DNA of 64,000 nt from Rhyacophila brunnea (GCA_022495005.1 JAGYXB010001067.1:682001-746000); one strand, 5' to 3'; shown: positions 46,346 through 58,610, numbered from the stretch's first letter. Notes: generated by a model not told the origin, from the sequence alone. Numbers and translations are program-made.

Positions 46346-47099
46346 ACATTTTCCAAAAAAAAATGAAGACCGAAATGCGCTGGGTCATCTGCGCAGTTCC
46401 AATATTAAAAACATTAATTTGAAGTCGATGTCAGACGATCAAACCAAAATGCAAACAGCGATGCTGTCATTGGCAGTATGTAATAATTAAATTATACTTG
46501 CATAGTGTAATGTAGTATATTGAAGTGGATCCTCAAAATAATGGGTAAATTTTACAAAAACATGGAAAAGATTTATTGGAAGGTTTAAGAAAATATTCTG
46601 GCATTTCATTAATTTTTAATAAAATTGTGGAAATAATATTTTTACATAAGTATCCATTTTTTATTTGTAGTGGTAAGTTGTGATTCGAAACCAATCGTAT
46701 TGATGTCGATAACAGGACTTAGATATTTTTTGTACTTCATTGGACGGACACTCCACTTGAAAAATACATTTTTTTTTCAAATAAACCAGACATCATTATT
46801 TTTTCAAATCTCGCATAGTGGTTTTTTGTCCCCCAATAGATAGTAAGTAACCTTTAACCCTTAGGTGACACTTCATAATATTATAAGTATTATAGTAACT
46901 TTACAATCGATGGAAGTGAAATGAATATGTTTAAACTCTCCAATTTATTAAACTTCACATTTTATAATCTGGATTCAACACCTATATGTTTATTTATGTA
47001 TATTCACAACATACGATACAACCATAATATAATTATCACACCCAACAAAGGATAACACTTAATAATCCGCGGAAAGCTCCAATAAACAACGTAACAACT
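46346..47099. other. AT-rich non-coding interval
   Basis: Nothing recognised. Confidence 0.4.
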
Positions 47100-47290
47100 C
47101 ATCTCTCCGTACAGACACAACTAGGGTGGCAATTGTAGGGGTTGGTCATTTGCGATGAGATGAGGAAGGGGGGTCGGCGGTGGAATAATTGATGCGGCAG
47201 TCAGGCGCCGAACAGACCGAGGCGTCGCGACGGCGTCAGTTCAACCGGCGTCGCATCTGCAACTCTGTGGCGTCTACACAAGTGGCATTT
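47100..47290. promoter_or_regulatory. CpG-rich island, possible promoter or first exon
   Basis: An isolated GC- and CpG-rich stretch (GCGTCGCGACGGCGTCAGTTC, CGGCGTCGCATCTGC) in very AT-rich DNA. It has two TCAGT/TCAGG initiator-like motifs on the plus strand and a 45-codon ORF (47192-47329). No repeat copy of it is seen in this window. It could be a promoter/5' exon or a fragment of a GC-rich transposon. Confidence 0.25.
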
Positions 47291-47454
47291 AAGCTAAGTA
47301 GAAGGCTGTGGTTGATTAAAATGTCATGTATACCATAAATATCAAGTCGCTATATTTTCTTCATTCTTGTCGGTTGATAATTTAATCAATAAACCGTTTA
47401 AATTGCAAACTAGAAAAAGCACAATATGATCATTAAAAATAGTGAGTCAAGACT

Positions 47455-47825
47455 ATATTAATTATATATACATAATTCTGAAAACACTCATGAGAAAATA
47501 TAGCCAATAAAAAAAATCTTTTTCAGGCAGGAATCGAACCTGCGTCTCTTGGGTAGCTAATGAGCAGGTATTAATAAAAAGCCAATATTTAAAATTTGTC
47601 GCAATTAAGCATGGCAGTCGTAGCATAGTGGTAATGCAGAGGGCGCGATACCCAAGAGACGCAGGTTCGATCCTGCCGGGTGTCTTACTTTTTTCGAAAT
47701 AATTTTTTCTATTGGCTATATTTTTCCATGAATGTTTTCAGAATTATGTATGTAAAATAATTAGAATGGTACATTCTTAAAACTTGTGAATTATTAGTTG
47801 AATAAAAGAAATAGTTAATTATATG
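47455..47825 (+). repeat. Fold-back repeat with embedded tRNA-like sequence, copy 2
   Basis: The left arm (CAGGCAGGAATCGAACCTGCG to 47560) is inverted in the right arm (CGCAGGTTCGATCCTGCCGG to 47761). The arms extend outward through a TAGCCAATA block and a GAAAACACTCATGAG-type block to ATTCTGAAAAC / GTTTTCAGAATTATGTAT. At 47614-47685 a 72-base tRNA-like unit can be read, with A box GTAGCATAGTGG, a GGG/CCC anticodon stem and a perfect B box GGTTCGATCC. The acceptor stem pairs at six of seven positions (with wobbles) and the residue before the anticodon is not T. It is better preserved than the 37.1-kb copy. Confidence 0.78.
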
Positions 47826-49069
47826 TATTTATATATTTTTATGTCTATGTCAATAAAGGATGAAACACAAACACTATTTCAAATAAAGTCATAGGCTAAA
47901 CCTGATATATCAGTCTCGTATTGGCTGGCTTAATAAGGAGTCGATTATTTGCGCCCAGCATCAGCGAGTTGAAAAGTTTTTTTTGGGACTTTTACTTAAG
48001 GCTGTATGTATAGGTAATATATGTGGCTTTATCCAACTGATTCTTTTCTTAGGTATGCTTACGTACCTACTGTAGACTTAACGCTAAAGGATATCTATAT
48101 GTAGCCAGGTATATTTTCCTATTCTGCCATTCTTGGTAGTGCTGACATTGACATGTGTGGCCTTGAAAACTAATTTATAAGTCGGGAGCATTGGCTTTTT
48201 GTTTTTCCAAGGTGCAGAACTAAACTACCATTGGTAATGCTAATTGGGTGGGCAGTATCGGTGTTCAATCAAATCGCTTCGGATATTGATATATTCCACC
48301 TATAGGTAGACGTTGTTTCAACAATTCTTAAAATTGCGTCTACTTAACTCAATTAACGTACTGCCATGTGCATACTTAAACATGTTATATTTACTCTTAT
48401 GTCATGTTATGTTGTAAAACATCTAGAATGTTGATTTTTTAATAAATAAATTAGTGTTACTATTTGAACTGCTGAAACCTGGGAGATATTTTTAAATTTC
48501 GTTCTATTTTTGGCGGCATTTACGGATGAAGATTATGGTACCTACCTAATCGCTATCAAATCCAAAATAACCTGCTGTATTTGAAACAATACTCTTCCAA
48601 AGTTAACCTTTCGGACGACTCTAGTACTACTACCGGCCTCGGCGGACGGTCGTGAAAACAATACCATGACATTATATTTAACGAAACAAAACGAATTAAA
48701 CATAGTCTATCGGATAAGTTTCAACTAAACAGACTCCATTATTAAAAATGTCACAAATACTAACGACAGATTAGGAGTCCATTTATATATTCTGAGCAAC
48801 TAAATAAAAACTATCTCTTCAGAGTATGATTCAAGACCTTTATCTTTTAGCATTAGGTATTCTGACAAGCATTATCATGACCTAATAACGATGTCCAGAA
48901 TAGTGCTGCCAGGTTATATAATATTATATATAACTTTAAATATTATCATTAGGTACCTACTTACTATCTGACGTTTTGCGTAAATTTTAGTAAATTGTGC
49001 CCAGTAACTTTTTAAGTCAAATGTTGGGCTTGTTAAACATGAGTCGACACTCGAGTGTAAACAGACGAA
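47826..49069. other. AT-rich non-coding interval
   Basis: Nothing recognised. Confidence 0.4.
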
Positions 49070-49530
49070 CAAAATGCTGTTATTACATTACCACGTTTTT
49101 ATTAGCTCGTATTCTTGTTTGTCCGGTACAAATTTTTTCTTGTTTGTCCAAGATTTGTATTGGACGATTGAAGATTTTTAACTAACTTCCCGACTAGCTA
49201 GACATTTGAAACTTTTAGAATATATCAGCACACGACGATAATGCATTCTTTTAATACTTTTGGCCATTTTTAAGCAGAATTGAATTAATTTTCAGTTAAT
49301 TCTGTTTTGTATGGCAAGTTATTGTTGTTGGTTGCTAAGGGGGGGCTACTATGGAAATCAATATGAAATGTCAAAATGACATTCCAGGATTCTATAATAT
49401 TTATTCACTATTTCTATCAAGTACAAAAAAAGTATTTATTGATACATACAAGTTTATATGATTCAACAGAAAATTTAAAAACGTGGTATATAAAAAGTTC
49501 TTTTTATCTTGTAATTTCTTGTGACCTGTC
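49070..49530 (+). repeat. ~500-bp interspersed repeat, copy C
   Basis: Collinear with copy A: TTACCACGTTTTTATTAGCTCG, CCCGACTAGCTAGACATTTG, TTTTCAGTTAATTCTGTTTT, GGTTGCTAAGGGGG, AAAAACGTGGTATA. It contains a local duplication of the TTGTTTGTCC block. Confidence 0.8.
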
Positions 49531-50456
49531 AAGCTGCACGATGCATGATACTGAATTGACATTCTATGTTCAAAAATAGTAGATAGCATATTGATAAGAA
49601 TTATTCCATATTTAAAAATACAGTTCAATTAGAACAAAATGCAAGTGACCGTACCGTATCGCTTCGTAATAATGTTATGAACGTGCAGTAAAATTTTCCA
49701 CATCAGACAAATTTCGAGGGCGCACTAGACCGGACGCCATATCTCTTTTATTTAGACTACTAATTGAAATATCAGCATTGCAGATTAATTTCCATGATTG
49801 TTTGTATTGACTCTTCAGCCAGGAGTCCGTTGAAGTGGTTAGAGATCGGTAACCTTTTCCGCGTGTAAGATAGAATGCATTTTCAAATAGCATAGATAGG
49901 CACATAGATATACTTTTTGATTGATTAAAAGCTTGCAATTTAAAAACAAGTAACTAACGCAGGCAAAATTTTTTTTACTGTCCATGGAACAAATTTATAT
50001 GAATATTAAGAGTTAATAAGATTTTTAATTAGATCATCAGTATGATCAGAAAAATAATTTAATCAGCATTATTTAAGTCAAATGCCAAGTTTTCTTATCT
50101 CGTCTACTATATTAATTTTCTCAGCAAAAGTAGGCAACACTGGTGAGTCAACATCAAAATATATTTAATTAATAGTAAATTAAATAATATACATATGTGT
50201 ATTTGAGCTTTTAATTAAATCATGCAGTTCTCCCTAATGTAAATGGCATGAATCGATAGTCAAGGATTAGGATTGCCAATGCTTGTCGAATTTCAATACA
50301 CCTGGGTACTAAATAATTTGATGGGTAACACAAATAGAATGAAAAAATGTCATAAAGATGCGACATAATCTTATATTCACTTTATAGATATTATAGATAC
50401 TATTTACCTAATTGGAATATATTATATAAGTATACTTCATCTTATTTCTTTACACC
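49531..50456. other. AT-rich non-coding interval
   Basis: Nothing recognised. Confidence 0.4.
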
Positions 50457-50800
50457 AGTGTGTCTCAAACTAAGCGTCGCGAACTAGACTGTTTCAAATA
50501 ACCGCATAAATATAAATAAAATCTAGTTGTTTATTTCGTACAAAAACACACAAGTTACTGAAAAATTCATGTTATTTTTCAAGAGCGGAAGAGTTTTAAT
50601 ATTATAATAAAAGCGCGCCCCTTCCATTACGAGAAAAAAGAATTTCTTACACATCTGCTAGTCTGCTATTATATGTAGATTCTAACTCTTTCTTTTATGA
50701 TATTAAAATGAGATTTTGTACTTTAATCCAACAAAAATGTGATAAACAAAGTTACAAAAAAATAAAATTTTGGTTGGAGAGCCTTGATATTTTTTAAGAA
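50457..50800. mobile_element. Possible hAT remnant
   Basis: CAGTGTGTCTCAAACTAAGCG at the left resembles hAT ends of the CAGTG.TTCTCAAACT type, and GCGTCGCGAAC follows. No convincing right terminus or 8-bp duplication was found. Confidence 0.4.
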
Positions 50801-51721
50801 TTCAGACAACGCGAAACGAAAAAGTTTTAGAAACACAAATAATATAATAAGATAAAATATCTATTATAAGTATATATTATTTTGAAAATTAATATTAGGT
50901 ATCTACGGCCCACTATTATAGTCAGCGCATCTATTATATACACAAGACTACTATCGGCCGCTATCAGCGGTTAACGAGGGTAGTTTATCATGTTTGTATT
51001 GAAGTATTATAATTGCTACAATAAGTTAGCCGTCTAAAACTCTAAGCTAGTCTAAACAGTTAAAACTGTCTATCTCGCTCTAAGATTTAGCACAGCCAAG
51101 AGAGGTGCTGTTAAAACATAGCACTTATTGTAACAATTATTATAGATTATTAGGTATAATTTTAAACAATGAGCTGTAAATCGATATACATGTATCTATT
51201 AATATAGGGTGTATGATGTAATATGATAGGTACTATACTTATATATAAGAATGGTAAGACAATATTATAGCCACTTGACGTTCGAGAGTCAATGATTAAC
51301 GATTCGATCGATAATACACTAATTGTGCGACCACTTCACTTCTTATTAGAGATTTTAAATTTGCTACCGGATATTCCACTACGGAATATATTTGAAGAGT
51401 GAATCAGTCGCAAGAGGAAATGGCGTCATTATATCTCAAGAGTATTATTTTGGCAATGAAGCATCATCATCAGAAGAGGTCGGCAGTAATTCATGGCAGT
51501 ATGATAGCGAGGTTAATTATTTCGTGTTCAGTAATAATTGTGAAAATCGCCCGTTGAAAACAACACATACAAAATCTTATTTTCTTCGTGACATCCCCCA
51601 TCGTCCGTATCATTTTCTACTGGAAACATTTTGGTGGAACTACACCCGTACCAATGATGGTGGTTATTATATTCTCTATAGACATCAACTGTAATCACAC
51701 TGTCAGTTCAAACTTTTAGTA
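50801..51721. other. Non-coding interval with one unassigned ORF
   Basis: AT-rich. An ORF of 100 codons at 51392-51694 (+) has a charged, Ser/Glu-rich start and no domain I recognise; it may be chance. Confidence 0.35.
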
Positions 51722-52429
51722 TAGGGTAAGAGGTACAATCGTGGGCCACCCTCCAGTGATGGGCCACTCATCAGTAAAACACAAAAAATAGGCATTTAAA
51801 AACCTAAGTTATGGGTATTTGTTCCTATATGTGACTCACAACATTTCGGTTCTAGCACATTATTTCCTGTATATGTAGCAGGACTGACCCTATAAGTGAC
51901 CATTTTGTAAACCAAGTCACACGTTTTGCATTTTGTCTGACAATTGCTTAACTTTTTGTTAAGGAAATAACATACTTTGGAAGGTAAGATCTCTTTAACT
52001 ATATTACTAATTATACTTTTTATTTAATAATCGTTATGCTGGATATTCAAACATATAATAATTATGTTAAGTCTACGACTATTTTAAATTAAAATGACAC
52101 ATCTAGCTGGGTGGCCATTTACTGCACTAAATATATGTAGCAGTTGTATGATGGGCCGGGCTGGCCCATGACTGAAAAAATGGTTTTTTACTTTTAGTTA
52201 ACTTTTTTATGCTAAATACAATATTTATAAAGCACTATGGTACCTGCCGTTTTTATTTTTATGTTATTTTAATTTTAGACAGTCGTTGGCCACGTGGCCG
52301 ATCACTGAATTTGTACTGGCCGATCACTGTATTTAGAAACATTTAACTTCCCATTTCTTTCAGAATATCAAAATACTGAATAATTTAAGTTTAAACTATA
52401 GATAATGCTGTTGAATACTTTTTATAAAA

Positions 52430-53170
52430 ATGGGGGATCACTATGTGAAGTTGCAAAAAAAAAGATCGGAGTGCCACGATCGATATCAATACGTTGGAAA
52501 TATTTTCTATCCGAATCTGGTTACTGTGGGTATAGAGTTTCCCATTTTATATATCGAAAGGCATAAGTCACATCTTATCTACCAAGTTAGTGAGCTTTGT
52601 CTAAAATTTTATTTGAAATACATCTTATAGCACTATAATCCTAATGCATCTAGGATTCTTCAGCCTATAGATATAGCTGTTTTCCCTCCAGTTAAAGCTG
52701 CAAAATATCGCAAAATGCTGTTTTCATCCTTACAGATTTAACGAATGTAGTGGGCAATTAAACAGAAGAAAAGCTTAAAAATATTCAAAATACTAGCTGA
52801 GGTAAATAGATAAAAGATTTTTATGCCATACCTACCGATTGCGAAAAAACTGAATCAAATTAATTCATTATCTGACAACAGCAAGAGCATAGAAAATATA
52901 ACCCAATTAAATGTATCTAACGTGTCAGTGCCGTCAGAGAATGCAACATGGAAATATATACTGATCGCATGGAAGAAATAAATGAACATATGGTAAATAT
53001 ATCTACAGTTCTAATTCAAACATTATCATGGCCTCAGATACCAAAAATAAACGATAAACATGTTTTACAAAGAGTTCCATTCGCCATCACTTCGCAAAAA
53101 TATAGAGATATTTAAGATCAAAAAATGGAAAACAAGAAAAGTGCAGAGGAAGATAAAAAGAATAAAGGCA
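52430..53170 (+). pseudogene. pogo-like DDE transposase, degraded
   Basis: The C-terminal half of a Tigger/pogo-type transposase. The frame from 52430 contains GIEFPILYIERHKSH, corresponding to the family's V.LLLDGH.SH block; its catalytic Asp is Glu here. After a TAG at 52628-52630 the same frame runs on with NPNASRILQPIDIAVFPPVK, the P..THILQPLDV.VF.PLK block with the last catalytic Asp. Remains of the C-terminal tail (PSENATWKYI and a Lys-rich end) follow in other frames up to ~53190. The N-terminal CENP-B-like DNA-binding part was not identified. Clearly non-functional. Confidence 0.75.
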
Positions 53171-53464
53171 AAAACCACACATTTTAATGAGGCAATTGAA
53201 AGTAGGGGCAATCAAAAATAATAAAGTTTAAAAAACGGCGGCCAAAATCGTTGTGCGGTTTGTGAAATAATAATTATTATTAAGATTATTAAATATTAAT
53301 TAGAATGTTCAGTGTATAAAGATAGCTTCCATTCAAATTGCGTTCCAAAATCTCAGCAGGTCCATGTCCCAATTGAGATTGATGTTTTATTTAGTGACTC
53401 AGGTGATGAAGTATTCAACAGATAGGTCGATAATTTTCTAAGACCTTAGAATACACTCTCTGTA

Positions 53465-53657
53465 GGCGGCTCTCGTGGTGCAGTGGGTAAGGCGCTGGCC
53501 TTCCACCCGAGAGTTCTGGGTTCGATTCCCGGTCATGACAAAAACATTTATGTGTTTTTCTCAAAGCCTGGGTGTTTGTGATTGTTCAAAATTACTAACA
53601 ACCACCTTGTACGAAAAAGCAAGGACATGGTTATTAATAATTCAAAAAAAAAAAAAA
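53465..53657 (+). repeat. tRNA-headed SINE with poly(A), inside the pogo element
   Basis: Starts GGCGGCTCTCGTGGTGCAGT with A box TGGTGCAGTGG, then CTGGCCTTCCACCC similar to a tRNA-Gly(UCC) anticodon arm, then a perfect B box GGTTCGATTCC. A ~110-base tRNA-unrelated body and a 14-A tail follow. The cleanest SINE in the window. No clear target-site duplication was found. Confidence 0.85.
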
Positions 53658-54060
53658 CACTGTCACTCTATCCTCTTTTATTACATCAACGGTGAGATAA
53701 AGGAGTATGTTTGTTGATTATATCATGAGATTAGACACGTTGATTCAATATTTTATTGAAAAGTAAGCCTTAGTTGTTTAATTTATGCAGAAAAAGACGG
53801 GTGGCCCATCACTGTCTGGAAAGTGGCCGATCACTATCTGAGTGTGGCCCATCACTGTACTTTTTGCGATTTTTTTTTTCATTTATATTTTTTGTAATAA
53901 CCATGTTTGGTATTATAAAATATGTACACATATATCAATATACATGCTTTGTAAACACGAAAAAAAAATGCATTTCAATAAAACCGCATTAATAAGCTTG
54001 TTCTGACAGATCAAAGCAAGCCATTCGCTTAACTGGCCCATTATTGTACCTCTTACCCTA

Positions 54061-54404
54061 CGTAACGTCATACATAATTTACATATTTACAGTCACATCT
54101 CAAAGAAATATTTGATTAATTCGTTGGGCAGCTTTATATTGAAGAATAATTTAATTGTGAGTATTTAACCAAAGTAATACCAAGTACATACAAAATTAGT
54201 GAATTCCCAATATATATTGAATATATAAATACCGAATAACCTAATATGATATGTGGAAATAAATGAATGCATGGAATGGAAATGATAAAAAAAAAAAAAA
54301 ACTTATACTACGAAAATTGATGACACCATAGCCAAAATTAACGATCATTCGAAAACTAAGTACCTATACAGAATCGTTTTACCATTACCAATAATGTGGA
54401 TAGC
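54061..54404. other. AT-rich non-coding interval
   Basis: Nothing recognised. Confidence 0.4.
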
Positions 54405-54406
54405 TA

Positions 54407-54559
54407 CTGTCCAGCAAGAACTTCTTGGCTACGTATTAAAACTGTGAACTAACAAGCTCCCCCCATTCTTAACCGCACTTCCATTATACACTAACAAGCT
54501 CCTCCCATTTAGTCGACGACAGCGCCTTTGGCTTGTGCCTAAATCTTCTTGTTGGACAG
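54407..54559. mobile_element. 153-bp TA-flanked MITE, copy 1
   Basis: CTGTCCAGCAAGAA at the left and TTCTTGTTGGACAG at the right are inverted. The element lies between TA (54405-54406) and TA (54560-54561), as for Tc1/mariner-type MITEs. Inner blocks TTGGCTACG, GTGAACTAACAAGCTCC and AACAAGCTCCTCCCATTTAGT recur at 61.3 kb. Confidence 0.85.
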
Positions 54560-55112
54560 TAAGTCTTCATAAAACTACACAATAAAAAAATCACTCAGTT
54601 TTATATCGTCAGAGCTTCTGAAATAAACTACATTTAAAAAATCACGAATTGGCAAAATTTTAGAGGTAGGAATGTATCTCCCTGTTGTGAAGTTAAGTTT
54701 TTCAATTAGCCAATTGCCAATTGAAAGCGAGCCGAACTCAATTAAACGGAACAGAATTGAAAAGTTTCGTTCGTACTGTCGTCACTGTCATTCATTCAAA
54801 AGGAAAATGTGTATTTTCCGTCCGCTTTTCCAGCGCGGCGAACACAGGAAAATCCACACACACACGTAGGGCAATGAGAAGGGACCTAAAATGATATTAA
54901 AAAAACACACCCCGCCGGCCTGTAGACTCGATAGCCTTTTCAGGACAAAAACAAATTACAGGGTGGCAATGACGAAGCCAAACAAATTATTCGTACATAT
55001 AATCAAATGAATGATACTTCCCGTACAGAGTTAACGATGATAAAATTGGATATAGGAGGACTATTTATTAATGTTATTTGATCACTGTCTTTATTATAAT
55101 TGCTAGCTATAT

Positions 55113-55582
55113 TCATCATGATCATCAGGGGCACGACAACCCGGTGTGGGTCTTGGCCTCCTCCAACAGGTCCTTCCACCTGTCCCTATCCAGTATGGCT
55201 GCTTTCCAATTCGGTACCGCCAGAATACGGTAGTCACTGGCAGCTCCATCCAACCAGCGAATCTTTGGCCTGCCTCTTCTTCTACGCCCTATTGGATTGC
55301 TGGACATCACTCTCGTTGCCGGTTCATTGTCATTCATACGGTGTACATGATTTAGCCATCGCAGTCTCCCAATCTTAATTGATTGTACTGCGCTGCAATC
55401 TTCGTACAGCCCGTAGAGCTCAACATATTATCTTCTCCTCCAATTGGTGCCGTCCCTGATCGGTCCACATATACGGCGGAGAATTTTTCTTTCGAAAATG
55501 TTTAAGGCTCGTTCATTTCGCAGAGTTATTGGCCAGGTTACCGATGCGTAGGTGAGCACTGGCATTACAAGTAAGTGTCTTG
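55113..55582 (-). mobile_element. 5'-truncated RTE-like LINE fragment, copy 2
   Basis: The minus strand encodes MNDNEPATRVM, GRRRRGRPKIRWLDGAASDY and LLEEAKTHTGLS, matching 27.2 kb. It is flanked by TAGCTATAT (55104-55112 and 55583-55591) and ends in a GATGATCATGATGAA-type tail. The 5' end (CAAGACACTTACTTGTAATGCC) falls within a few bases of the 5' end of copy 1. Confidence 0.85.
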
Positions 55583-55591
55583 TAGCTATAT

Positions 55592-56042
55592 ATATATATT
55601 GGAAAATATTTTTTGCGTATGGCTGAATTTCTCCGTGTAGTGATCGCTTGGAAACAGTGTCAAACTGCTGAACGGCCTACGTCCAGATTCACGAAAAGAT
55701 TCATTCTTCGTTATTAGTAACGATTTTCATATTTACAATTGTGATTGATAAATTTTAAGCTTGGTCAATAAAATTGATTTCATTTATTCGCAGTTAACTG
55801 TAGGCAGAAGCTGGAGGAGGCCAAGGAGGAGAAAATATCATAATCAATAATTGAAATCATCATCAAAATTACAAGTAGATACTTAATAAATTCATAATTT
55901 CAATCAATTTAAAATCCAGACCGACGTGTCTATAAATCAACCAACACCTAGGTAAATAAATTTATTACGTTTGCAAATTTAATATAATAAGTATATATAT
56001 TTAATTGTACACATAAATAATTAATTGGTGTACCTATGTATA
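55592..56042. other. AT-rich non-coding interval
   Basis: Nothing recognised. CAGAAGCTGGAGGAGGCCAA at ~55808 is isolated and may be LINE debris. Confidence 0.35.
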
Positions 56043-56050
56043 GTTATAAC

Positions 56051-56604
56051 CATTGGCGGCTCGTGGATAAGATATTTGGGTGTGCTGCGGTCGATTAAAA
56101 ATAAAAATAAATGTCCATTTGGATTATATTTTACTATTAACATCAAAATTAAATATAAATAATTAATTATTATTTATATTAATAATTAAAATAAAGAACT
56201 TTGCATAAATTGCTTGCAGAAATAAATTTTAACAATGTTAATAAATCAGTATAGCTATATTTCAGCATTAGTGCTCACGTGCGACGCAGAAATGGCGAAA
56301 ATATTGAAATGTCGGACTGGCAGTAGCGATTAGGCTTCCAGCTGCGAGCACCGCTCCCCGCGCCCCTCGTTCGCTGATTCGAGAATATTCTATTAAAATC
56401 GGTACTGTGCAAAATTTGGTACCTACTGCGGTGTATGATAATATTATTAGACATTGGATATATCGGTGCGCGGGCGAGCTTATAGCTTAAATAATATTGA
56501 TATTTTCATATAATATACATAAATTTATGTATATTATAATATTACATTTTAAATTTGCTTGAGGGTGCTGCATTTCCGCAGCGCATATGGACGAGCCGTC
56601 ACTA
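56051..56604. mobile_element. hAT-type MITE
   Basis: The left end CATTGGCGGCTCGTGG and right end (reverse complement TAGTGACGGCTCGTCC) lie between exact 8-bp duplications GTTATAAC (56043-56050 and 56605-56612). Subterminal GGTGTGCTGCGG and GAGGGTGCTGC are seen on the two sides. 554 bp, no transposase. Confidence 0.88.
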
Positions 56605-56612
56605 GTTATAAC

Positions 56613-58544
56613 ATAATATAAACTTTTTACACATTTACGACAATAAGTAAGTTTAAAATCCACATTTTATAATATTAAAATCGTCTGGAATAATGACGCT
56701 ACTCTGACAAAAAAAAAGATTATTTATTAAATTATAGAAAGAAAATTACGTAGGTAACAAATTAAATATTAAAAGACATTTATATTATTGTATTATAATA
56801 AACTACGAAAAACAGATAGAGCTGCAAATATATAATGTTAAGTATTGAACATTCTATATTACGCAATATCCATTACAATCCCACATCTAACGGAGCGCCG
56901 TGTTACTGTCAATCGTACGAATAACTGAGTGATGGCTTCAAAGCTTCGGTGATACTGTAACGAGTAAGTATAGCTTTTACATTTAGAGCACCCAAAAGCT
57001 CCCTATGTATATTGACTAAAATGTTAAAAGTTTTTGTAATACCCACTTCCGTTAGTGGATGAAGCCTTTCATGTGTTTATCTTTCAGCGACATGTAGTAT
57101 GTAGTTAATAAAAACAGAAAACGCGACATAATAAAATATCCTAAAAAAGCAACTCTAACCTTTAATGTTACTTGAATTTTGAAATAATAGAATAAATGCG
57201 AAGTACTTTGAGCTTTGTCCTTTGCATTGTCAAACATTTCGTGAAATAAGAGCTTTCGTAAAATACTAGCTCAATCTAAAGGCCCTTCATCACCAGACCT
57301 GAATCGTAGGACTACGAATTCATAAATGGACAACTCAGTACTCGGAGAGCTAACTAACTGACGTATGTAACATTGTATCTGCGTATCATTGACGTATAAA
57401 AATAAATAAATCAGTCAATTGCGTAATTTAACTATGAATTAATGACATTGTCTTTTATTAACTTGTTTTTATTCAGAATTGATGACATATTAACAGAAAC
57501 AGTAAAAAAACACTACAATTTAAAAAATGAAAGCCGCTAAAATTAAAATAACACTGACGCTTGTAAAATATTTCATCGTACTGACCAGTGACCAGTGATG
57601 GTGTTAGATACAAGGTACTAAATTAATGAAGAGTTACATATTCAATATTTGCCTTCGAGACGAAATATTAAGACCATTTTAAAATACTTTCTATTAACTT
57701 TTGTTATTTCTACTATGTGTATGTTCCAATAAATCAGTAAAACACCTCAGTCATAAAAACTTTCCACCGTTTCACCCTATTAAATTGCTATTCCCATTTT
57801 ATATATACGGATCAAGAAGGTGGTTTGTTAATACCCATCGGTCGAGAATAAAAAGTTTTATTATTACTCAATAAAATGCGTATATAAACCAAGAAAATCG
57901 CTTAATTCAATCACGTCGGAAAATTGCTAAGTGTTTTTCAAAGAGTCGAAAAAGCTTCGGCTAAATCTTGAAAACATAATTGAGTGCTATCTACTTGGCG
58001 CTTTTGAAACGTTGCATATGGAAAAAGCTCGTAATAACGCATAAAACGTCAGACCTGCGTAGATTTTCCCACAATTTTCTTCTCACGTTGTATTATATCT
58101 TTATTATTAAACTGTTTTCATGTTATTTTCCGTGACGCCAGACAGGCCACTGAATAAAACATTCCTTTGGCGAAATGGGAAGAGGTCAATGTATATTACG
58201 AGGTGTCAGTCATTCGAGATATTTATAATCGTGACTGGCACTGCTAGCGCACACGTAATAATGTATATTGTATATTATATTATAATATAATATATAATAA
58301 TTAATAATATTAAAACGCACCCTACAAAAATTAATATATTCCATAATCAAAATATGTATTTAGGTCTCAGTATAATGAAAGTTGTGATGACATGATTTTC
58401 AAACGCGATTTTCAAAAAACGTAAAAACCATCACGTAATTAAAATAATGATAATGTAATATACAATATACCTATTTATACACGAGACATGTCCAAATCAT
58501 CGATCACTGGATAGATTTTTGTCAGGCCCCGTCCTATAGTGCAG
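56613..58544. other. AT-rich non-coding interval
   Basis: Nothing recognised in ~1.9 kb. Confidence 0.4.
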
Positions 58545-58610
58545 TGCTCCGCAACCGGTGTGCCGCGGCACACTGGAGTGCCGCGAGACGATGCTAGGTG
58601 TGCTGCGGTG
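58544..58610 (+). mobile_element. hAT 5' end fragment
   Basis: CAGTGCTCCGCAACCGGTGT followed by GCCGCGGCACACTGGAGTGCC resembles the widespread hAT end CAGTGGTTC.CAACCGGTGTGCCGCGGCAC. The right part is missing; a LINE tail follows. Confidence 0.6.

Larger units (their letters stand above)
51724..54058 (+). mobile_element. pogo/Tigger-like DNA transposon
   Basis: Terminal repeats GGGTAAGAGGTACAAT (left) and its reverse complement ATTGTACCTCTTACCC (right) lie between TA dinucleotides (51722-51723, 54059-54060). Subterminal motifs GTGGGCCA and GGCC(G/C)ATCACTG recur: 51743-51770 and 52289-52332 on the left, 53799-53860 on the right. The 2,335-bp element contains a decayed DDE transposase and a SINE inserted at 53465-53657. 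Confidence 0.85.

Noticed and set aside
47614..47685. Functional tRNA gene
   Set aside because: Mismatch in the acceptor stem, no T before the anticodon, and location inside a repeated fold-back unit make it a tRNA-derived repeat.
53465..53537. tRNA-Gly gene
   Set aside because: Good A and B boxes and a TCC-like anticodon arm, but the ends do not form an acceptor stem and a SINE body with poly(A) follows.
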